Source: Flavobacteriaceae bacterium
GTDB taxonomy: Bacteria; Bacteroidota; Bacteroidia; Flavobacteriales; Weeksellaceae
Length of the DNA: 60,405 bases
Assembly (NCBI GenBank): GCA_018260565.1
Contig: JAGLAZ010000001.1
Location: forward strand, 194,447 to 254,851
Reading direction: 5' to 3'
The stretch's first letter is position 1, and the number at the start of each line of letters is the position of its first letter. The position numbers were made by a program, and so were the translations under genes. Below, in pieces: positions 55,234 through 60,405 of the stretch. The notes beneath the pieces are model-generated. The model searched no databases and was not told the origin of the DNA. It saw only the letters and a program-made list of their open reading frames with translations.

Positions 55234-55818
55234 TTACTTAACTGCTTTTTGAGCTTCTTCAGCCATTGTTAAATGGTGCTCTAATGCAGGTAAAGTTTTT
55301 TGAGCAAATGCTTTAAGAGCTGCATTTTGACCTTCAGCAGCTTCCTTTTTGAATTCAGCGATATCTGCCTTATGATCACTTACCATCAGTTCTGCATATG
55401 CTTTATCAAACTCAGCACCTTTCTTAGCTTTTAATTCTTTTACTTTAGCCTCTTTTTCAGCATCTAAAGCTGTTGCAGGAACCAAACCTTCTTTTGTAGC
55501 GATGGCTTTTAGCTCATCATTAGCTTTTTTATGGTCTGTAATAATATGCTGACTAAGTTCTTTTACTTTTGCATGAGTACCATTGGCCTGAGCATATTCT
55601 CCTAGCTCAACCTCAAACAATCCACCAATAGAAGCCTTTTTAACGAATTCTTGATCTTGTACACTTCCTGTAGCAGGAGTAGTAGTAGTTGCAGGCGTTT
55701 CTGTACCAACCACTTTTGTGGTATCACTTACTTGGGTAGTTTCTTGAGTAACTTGTTCTTTTTTTTGGCATGCTGTGATAGATAATATCACGGCAGCTAA
55801 AACTATTGTCTTTTTCAT
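55234..55818 (-). CDS. DUF4142 lipoprotein
   Basis: A 194-residue lipoprotein. Signal peptide with lipobox at Cys17 (SITAC), Thr-rich linker (about 25-52), then a four-helix DUF4142 domain: FVKKASIGGLFEVELGEYA, HIITDHKKANDELKAIA and a C-terminal HHLTMAEEAQKA. Ferritin-like fold is known for related domains; function unknown. TACCTTTA in front of the ATG is a weak -7 box. Confidence 0.9.
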   Translation of the reverse strand: MKKTIVLAAVILSITACQKKEQVTQETTQVSDTTKVVGTETPATTTTPATGSVQDQEFVKKASIGGLFEVELGEYAQANGTHAKVKELSQHIITDHKKANDELKAIATKEGLVPATALDAEKEAKVKELKAKKGAEFDKAYAELMVSDHKADIAEFKKEAAEGQNAALKAFAQKTLPALEHHLTMAEEAQKAVK

Positions 55819-56284
55819 ATGAAAGGGTTTATGATAGGATAAAGGTAGAAATTATTTTCCAATTTTATTACTACTAATTGTATTAAATAATTGAAAACTT
55901 ATTGTAAAATAAAAATTAGAATTTAAATCTAACTAATCTGTATTTTCATAGTTAGGCAGCAAAAAACTTTATACATTTTATTAAAAATTCTATTCATATC
56001 AGACGTATCATTTTAATCGAAAGATAACTTAAAATGATTTTATGAGAACTATTCTGGATATTACTTTAATTGCCTTAAAAATTTGGTATATATTAATAAT
56101 TTGATCTTTTATAACTTTAAGTAAATCAAATTATTAATTTAAAAATAGTTAAATAAAGTTTTATAAGGCTAAAGAAGAAATTATTGACCCATTTTATCAG
56201 GAGCCTATTGAAATAAGTAAAGCCCTTATTAAACTGGAAATAATAGTCAAAATGATTTTCTTACTGAAATTAAAGCTTTAAAAT
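55819..56284. other. AT-rich intergenic region, possibly with a degraded gene
   Basis: About 465 bp with no intact gene. The best open stretch on the plus strand is from about 56163 to 56281, reading KAKEEIIDPFYQEPIEISK and on, without a start codon at its beginning. It has normal codon character but no family match I can name, so it may be the end of a decayed gene. No RNA or repeat was seen. Confidence 0.5.
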
Positions 56285-56320
56285 AAGGTTGGACATTGGC
56301 AATCGCAATCTTCCAACCTT
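56285..56320. terminator. Terminator beyond ytxJ
   Basis: AAGGTTGGA (56285-56293) and TCCAACCTT (56312-56320) pair across an 18-nt loop. It lies 6 nt after the ytxJ stop on the minus strand, with an A/T-rich tail. Confidence 0.75.
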
Positions 56321-56326
56321 TCTCTC

Positions 56327-56695
56327 TTAAATATACTCTAAACTTATTCCTTCGTGTGAAAAGTCTTTTATAGCCTTTCCATCTTTGATGACAATCAGTT
56401 GAGGGCTTTGATGGGTAACATTAAATTCTTCAGCGATTTGGTTAGAAAGATCACGGTGTTTAAGGAGATCTAAAAAGTAGAAAGAAACGTCTGCCTGTGA
56501 GTTTGCCACCTCATTTTCAAAATTTCGCAAAACTGTTTTGCTGATAAAACAACTTGTAGAATGTTTGAATATGGCCACCTTTTTTTCAAAAGACTCTGTT
56601 TTCGCAGCCTCTATATCTTCTTTTGACCTTATCAATTTCCAAAATGTTTTTTCCGAATTTTCCTTTGATGAAAATAAGTCTTTAAAAATTCCCAT
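56327..56695 (-). CDS. ytxJ: YtxJ-like bacillithiol-system thioredoxin-fold protein
   Basis: A 122-residue thioredoxin-fold protein, cytosolic. The single active-site Cys is Cys49 in KHSTSCFIS, which corresponds to the STRCxIS motif of YtxJ monothiol bacilliredoxins. Bacillithiol synthesis genes are known in Flavobacteriia, but none is in this window. Follows the DUF1569 remnant after 6 nt. Confidence 0.88.
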   Translation of the reverse strand: MGIFKDLFSSKENSEKTFWKLIRSKEDIEAAKTESFEKKVAIFKHSTSCFISKTVLRNFENEVANSQADVSFYFLDLLKHRDLSNQIAEEFNVTHQSPQLIVIKDGKAIKDFSHEGISLEYI

Positions 56696-56701
56696 ACTAT
56701 T

Positions 56702-57022
56702 TTAAATTTTAAATTGTTTTAAATGGTGATCTAAATGCAGGAACTCCATAAATCCCCAATCTTCTTGTGTGATTTCCCCGAATAGGACGTGAGAATCCGG
56801 CAATGTTCCAGCCTGAAAAGTTAATAAATACTCTTGAATTGTGTCAACAAAATATTGTTTTGATTCGACGACATTATATTTGTCCTTTGCGATTACTTCG
56901 GAGAAAGTCGGCATATTTTTAGGAATACCGTTCAGAGCAAGACGAAGTTCATATTTGGCAGAGACTCCGATTAAATAAATTATTTTCCAAGGTTTTCTTT
57001 GCCCTGTTACCAACACTTGCAC
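56702..57022 (-). pseudogene. DUF1569-like gene, truncated at the 5' end
   Basis: A 106-codon frame starting at GTG. From about residue 15 it reads like the middle and end of a DUF1569 (DinB-related) protein: RLALNGIPKNMPTFSE, VESKQYFVDTIQEYL, and the C-terminal FGEITQEDWGFMEFLHLDHHLKQF. The family is normally about 150 residues, so the N-terminal third is missing, and residues 1-14 overlap in another frame with a type I restriction-like segment. It is probably a deletion product. Confidence 0.72.
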
Positions 57023-57059
57023 GGATTACACGACGGATTTCTTCTACCAGTTCGGCTTT
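57000..57059 (-). pseudogene. Possible C-terminal scrap of a type I restriction subunit
   Basis: The minus frame reads KAELVEEIRRVIRASVGNRA, then KKTLE, and is out of frame with the DUF1569 remnant. The pattern EEIRRVIRAS-GNRAK resembles C-terminal segments of HsdR-like proteins as I remember them; there is no start codon nearby. Read with the hsdM scrap next to it, this suggests a deleted restriction-modification locus. Confidence 0.45.
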
Positions 57060-57103
57060 ATTCTTTGTTATTTTATTATGTTTTAATATTAATTCTAGAA
57101 CAT

Positions 57104-57169
57104 CTAAACTTCATTGGCTATATTCCATAATTGATTATGCAATTCTGCTCTTTGATGTGTGCTTGTCAT
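57104..57169 (-). pseudogene. Start of a type I methyltransferase gene (hsdM), truncated after 21 codons
   Basis: ATG at 57169 on the minus strand followed by TSTHQRAELHNQLWNIANEV and then a TAG. This matches the N-terminus of HsdM subunits (pattern T-QRAEL...IW-IANEVRG). The rest of the gene is absent. The following 40 bp contain several stops. Confidence 0.72.
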
Positions 57170-57240
57170 GCTTATATACTCGTATATATTTTAAATAAAC
57201 TTAGTGGTTCACTTTGCAATATACTATTATTTCAAGAGTT

Positions 57241-58686
57241 TTACTTTCCGATACAGAACCTTCCGAAAATATTGCCTAAAATTTCATCATTGGTGAATTC
57301 ACCTGATATTTCTCCGAGATGTTCCAATGCGTGCCGAAGTTCATATGCTAATAGTTCTGTTTGGATTTTATTAGTAATGGCAACTTTTACCTTAAGAATA
57401 GAGTCTCGAGATTTTTTAAGAGCTTCGTAATGACGCTGATTTGTGATGACTGTGCCTTCCGAGGTTTTTAGATTTTCGACATATTCCGTAAGTTCATGTT
57501 TTATCATATCTATATTAGTTTTTTCCTTTGCAGATATCCCTAAATAGGATTGTACATATGCTGGCATCAAAGCAGATTTTATGGCTTCAATATATAGATT
57601 ATCTACTCCCTGAATGGTGTCTATTTTATTTTGTAAGAGGATAATTTTTAAATCTTTTCTCCAATATTCCTTTACAAAGCTGATAATTTCATCTGGTGAG
57701 CTGTCTTGCTCATCAAATATATACAGGATGATTTTGGCGGATGCTATTTTATCTTTGGCTCTTTTCACCCCTATTTCCTCAATAACATCACGAGTTTCTC
57801 GGATTCCTGCTGTATCTACAAATCTAAAGGCGGAGCCATTAATATGTAAAACTTCTTCGATAGTATCACGGGTGGTACCGGCAATATCGGAAACAATAGC
57901 TCGTTCCTCTTTTAACAATGCATTTAATAGGGTTGATTTCCCAGCATTGGGTTTTCCTATAATGGCCACCTCTATTCCATTTTTAACAGCATTTCCATAT
58001 GTAAAACTATCCAATAGACTTGTTAATTTGGATTCAAGATTTGATACTAAAGAAATTAAAGCACTTCTATCGGCAAATTCAACATCCTCTTCAGCAAAAT
58101 CCAATTCTAGTTCCAGTAGCGAGGTGAAATTTAAAAGATCATCTCGTAAAGTCGTAATCTCATCGGAAATATCACCTTTTAGATGGTTAAGAGCCAACTG
58201 GCGAGAGGCTTCATTTTCCGCAGCAATAAGATCCGCAATTGATTCAGCTTGGGCTAAATCTATTCTTCCATTAATGAAGGCTCTCATAGTAAACTCCCCC
58301 GGGGAAGCCATTCTAGCACCCTTATGCATAAGTACTTCCAGAATCTTTTCGGCAATGTAGGGAGAACCATGATGTGAAATTTCTACACTATTTTCTGTAG
58401 TGAAACTCTTTGGAGCGTGAAATACCGTAACCATTACCTCGTCAATGAGGGTATTGTTATGTGAATTAAGAGGTTTGTTACTTGATATTTCCTCCGTAAA
58501 AACTTGAGATTCATCTAAGATAAAACCATAATGCACGGTATGACTAGGAACTTGATTTAAGTTTTTCCCCTGAAAACAGGAATTAACTATTGAAATAGCA
58601 TCTTTCCCAGAAACTCTGATAATACCTATAGCGCTGGTTCCGTTGGCAGTGGCTGGAGCACATATAGTGTCAAACATGTTTTTCAT
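57241..58686 (-). CDS. mnmE: tRNA uridine-5-carboxymethylaminomethyl modification GTPase MnmE
   Basis: GTPase that works with MnmG to modify the wobble uridine of tRNAs. The ATG at 58686 is chosen (protein start MKNMFDTICAPATANG), as the longer frame would begin inside the terminator hairpin. 481 residues. N-terminal folate-binding domain, central helices, then G domain with GKPNAGKSTLLN (G1), DIAGTTRDTI (G2), DTAGI (G3) and QNKID (G4). The C-terminal FCIGK keeps the catalytic Cys. A terminator separates it from the TPR gene upstream. Confidence 0.97.
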   Translation of the reverse strand: MKNMFDTICAPATANGTSAIGIIRVSGKDAISIVNSCFQGKNLNQVPSHTVHYGFILDESQVFTEEISSNKPLNSHNNTLIDEVMVTVFHAPKSFTTENSVEISHHGSPYIAEKILEVLMHKGARMASPGEFTMRAFINGRIDLAQAESIADLIAAENEASRQLALNHLKGDISDEITTLRDDLLNFTSLLELELDFAEEDVEFADRSALISLVSNLESKLTSLLDSFTYGNAVKNGIEVAIIGKPNAGKSTLLNALLKEERAIVSDIAGTTRDTIEEVLHINGSAFRFVDTAGIRETRDVIEEIGVKRAKDKIASAKIILYIFDEQDSSPDEIISFVKEYWRKDLKIILLQNKIDTIQGVDNLYIEAIKSALMPAYVQSYLGISAKEKTNIDMIKHELTEYVENLKTSEGTVITNQRHYEALKKSRDSILKVKVAITNKIQTELLAYELRHALEHLGEISGEFTNDEILGNIFGRFCIGK

Positions 58687-58700
58687 AGCTGTGTAAAATA

Positions 58701-58728
58701 AAAAAGCCGGTAAAAACACCGGCTTTTA
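58701..58728 (-). terminator. Terminator between TPR gene and mnmE
   Basis: AAAAAGCCGG (58701-58710) and CCGGCTTTT (58719-58727) form a 9-bp stem; on the minus strand it is followed by TTTTTATTTTA. It lies 16 nt after the TPR gene stop and 15 nt before the mnmE ATG. Confidence 0.9.
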
Positions 58729-58743
58729 GATAGGAATTTCTAT

Positions 58744-60099
58744 TTAGTTATCTAATGCCTTCAATTTATCATTCATTTTTAAGGCACGGTAAATTTCTCC
58801 TAAGAAATTTTTTGCATCCGAACTTTTATTACTTGCCAAATACCATTTTTCCGCATAAGGAAGCGCCGTTTGGAATCTAACCTTTCTCTTTTCTAATATT
58901 TTATCAGCCTGATCAAATTTCTTAGCGTCTGCTAAATCTTTATAGGATTTTACTGCTGCAGCATCATCACCAATAATCATGAAAACTAAATTTTGCCAAG
59001 CATCAGAATATTTTGGATCTAATTCTACTGCTTTAAGGAAAGCTGATTTAGCTTTTTCCGTTTGTGCCGGATCTTTGGATAAAACTACACCTAGATTATA
59101 CCAATTCTGTTTATTTGAAGGATCAGTTTTTAGCTGTTGCTCTAAGATTTGCGCAAATTCTGTACTTCTTCCAGTGTTATAATAGGCTACACCTTTTGCA
59201 CTTATTATTTCACTATTTCCAGGAAATTTAGCTTCCATCACAGGTGAAAAAGCAATTATTTCATTGTATTTTTTCTGTTGTTGTAGAGTGCTTAGATAAG
59301 TAAGGTAAATATCTTTTTGGATACCGGTTGTATTTTCAACTTTAAAATCAGAATAGCCCGATGTGGCACCAGCTTTTTTAAACAAGTCCCAAGAAGATTT
59401 GTCTAAGAGAGTTGTTTTTCCTTTAGCATCTTTCGCTGTATAGTTTGTTTCCTTTCCAGTAAGATCATTATCTATCATATACTTTAATATCTCCTCTGCT
59501 TTTGCGAATTTTTTGGCAGAAATATGGGATAGTGCAGCATTCTGTAGACTTTGTACGCTAGGAGATCCTACAGCTTTTGTAAGATAATATAGACTTTCGA
59601 AATTTTTAGCCGCTTCGGAATAATTTTTAGCATCATAACTCGCCATAGCTGCCTTTTCCGTATCGGTAATTTTTTTTCCAATTTGTTCACGAATTACAGC
59701 ATCTTGAGAAGCTACAAATGACACAGGCTTAGCATCTGCAAATCCAGCTTTTACAGCCGCATCCTTGCCCACATAATACACCTTATTCTTTTTCGCATCC
59801 TTTGCCATAAATATACCTTTAGATTGCATATCGTGAGCATTGGCAAACATTTGTGCTGCTTGTGCCTCTTGACCTGTCTGTAAAAGTGATGCACCTTTTA
59901 CCACATAGTATTTTTCCAATACTTCTGGTTCCAGCGATTGAAGATTATTGTTTAAGATGCTTTCCGCAGCTGCCAACTCAGTTTTTAGCGCTGCAGGGTT
60001 TTTACCCACCAATGCAGTATAGGCCTTTTCAATTTCTTTTTTCTGACCTGAAAGTCCTAGGCTAATTATACCTGCTAGGAGTAAACTGGATTTTTTCAT
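58744..60099 (-). CDS. Exported TPR-repeat protein
   Basis: A 451-residue protein with an N-terminal signal peptide (MKKSSLLLAGIISLGLSG) and tetratricopeptide repeats, seen best at 150-175, 180-215, and 325-385 (KQNWYNLGVVLSKDP, YSDAWQNLVFMIIGDD). Lacks a Cys lipobox. Likely a periplasmic scaffold; partner unknown. It lies 31 nt downstream of gyrA and is probably co-transcribed with it. Confidence 0.85.
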   Translation of the reverse strand: MKKSSLLLAGIISLGLSGQKKEIEKAYTALVGKNPAALKTELAAAESILNNNLQSLEPEVLEKYYVVKGASLLQTGQEAQAAQMFANAHDMQSKGIFMAKDAKKNKVYYVGKDAAVKAGFADAKPVSFVASQDAVIREQIGKKITDTEKAAMASYDAKNYSEAAKNFESLYYLTKAVGSPSVQSLQNAALSHISAKKFAKAEEILKYMIDNDLTGKETNYTAKDAKGKTTLLDKSSWDLFKKAGATSGYSDFKVENTTGIQKDIYLTYLSTLQQQKKYNEIIAFSPVMEAKFPGNSEIISAKGVAYYNTGRSTEFAQILEQQLKTDPSNKQNWYNLGVVLSKDPAQTEKAKSAFLKAVELDPKYSDAWQNLVFMIIGDDAAAVKSYKDLADAKKFDQADKILEKRKVRFQTALPYAEKWYLASNKSSDAKNFLGEIYRALKMNDKLKALDN

Positions 60100-60130
60100 T
60101 ATTGAAAGTTTAATTTTAATAAGTTTAAGT

Positions 60131-60405
60131 TTATTCTTCAGAAGAATCTTCAGAATTATTTGTAAGGTTTTCGTTTCTTTTAGCTTCTTCCTCTTCTATC
60201 TTTCGGAGTTCCTCTTCGTCGCCTACTGTTGTAACACTATTATCACCCGTTTTAGGGACTGGAGAAAATTCAGGATCATTACTGTCGGCAATAGGGATAG
60301 TTTTTAGTTTGTTTTCTTCATCTTCGCTACCTTCCACCTCTTCCACTATTTCTTCTATTTCCTCCTTTTGAATTTTGGCAATAGCCGCTATTTCATCATT
60401 TGATT
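60131..60405 (-). CDS. gyrA: DNA gyrase subunit A, C-terminal acidic tail (5' end outside window)
   Basis: The last 90 codons of a gene whose start lies beyond 60405. The visible part begins SNDEIAAIAKIQKEE and continues with a very acidic tail (many Glu and Asp, ending NNSEDSSEE). The first 8-10 residues fit the last beta-propeller blade of GyrA (DSIAAIAKV-like), and gyrA followed by a TPR gene is what I expect for this group. The call depends on the short overlap, so ParC is not fully excluded, but parC is already found at 20447. Confidence 0.75.
   Translation of the reverse strand, partial: SNDEIAAIAKIQKEEIEEIVEEVEGSEDEENKLKTIPIADSNDPEFSPVPKTGDNSVTTVGDEEELRKIEEEEAKRNENLTNNSEDSSEE

Noticed and set aside
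57131-57430. Plus-strand open frame over the hsdM scrap and mnmE end
   Set aside because: It is antisense to mnmE and composition does not suggest a real protein.
58687-58719. Longer MnmE start
   Set aside because: It would begin inside the terminator hairpin and has no family support.

Overview
The window is a 60 kb, AT-rich stretch of a Bacteroidota chromosome. Gene content and protein sequence point to Flavobacteriales, most likely the Weeksellaceae (Chryseobacterium/Elizabethkingia-like) branch. Evidence: Bacteroidota-type promoters (TAnnTTTG -7 boxes, two with a TTTG box 18 bp upstream), menaquinone genes (menA, menB), a bacillithiol-type YtxJ protein, many short lipoproteins with Bacteroidota-style lipoboxes, and families such as DUF4199, DUF4142 and the SLC4-like bicarbonate transporter. 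Nearly everything is core chromosome. I found no intact prophage, transposase, CRISPR array, toxin-antitoxin pair or defence island, and no tRNA or rRNA gene.

Layout. 1-5.3 kb: 3' end of ffh, then a minus-strand operon (DUF4199, glycosyltransferase, DUF2807 lipoprotein, phospho-sugar mutase) that diverges from the SRP RNA gene (ffs). 5.3-12.9 kb, minus: metal-dependent hydrolase, menA, menB, a broken MFS transporter, thiolase, nucleoside-type MFS, bifunctional-nuclease family protein. 12.9-16.3 kb, plus: SLC4-like transporter, DUF2306 protein, and a frameshifted YARHG lipoprotein. 16.3-18.4 kb: large palindrome, etfA-etfB. 18.4-23.7 kb, plus: parE-parC and a rhomboid protease. 23.7-32.5 kb, minus: prmC, tsaC, ppa, unknown membrane/acyltransferase genes, radC, an ABC ATPase, and pyruvate dehydrogenase E2 and E1-alpha. 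32.5-38.2 kb: PAP2-BlaI pair, SanA-like protein, ferredoxin-type reductase, TlpA-like lipoprotein, FecCD permease, YoaK, isochorismatase. 38.4-44.9 kb, minus: lpd, M20 dipeptidase, lipoprotein, THUMP-like methyltransferase, mutA, FtsB/DivIC, udk. 45-52.5 kb, plus: sirtuin, PLPHP, sigma-54 regulator, MATE, groES-groEL, aqpZ, small lipoprotein. 52.5-60.4 kb: two SDRs, cupin, DUF4142, ytxJ, DUF1569 remnant, mnmE, TPR protein and the 3' end of gyrA.

How the genes connect: Ffh and SRP RNA are both here; pyruvate dehydrogenase E1-alpha, E2 and an E3 (lpd) lie within 9 kb, but E1-beta is not in the window; Etf, thiolase and MutA belong to acyl-CoA metabolism; MenA/MenB make the quinone. Topoisomerase IV (parEC) and the end of gyrA are both present.

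Most interesting points: (1) a three-copy dispersed intergenic element of 82-102 bp, plus an unrelated palindrome of about 140 bp; (2) apparent leaderless promoters (TAnnTTTG ending 4-5 nt before ATG) at three genes, calibrated by the ffs 5' end; (3) overlapping divergent promoters inside a perfect inverted repeat at ffs; (4) three decayed genes, namely an MFS transporter with an in-frame TAA, a YARHG lipoprotein with a frameshift, and a scar left by a type I restriction-modification locus joined to a truncated DUF1569 gene; (5) hairpin-plus-T-run structures directly abutting the start codons of tsaC and the MATE gene. I did not find a convincing new multi-gene system; the repeat family and the promoter/leader architecture are the best leads.
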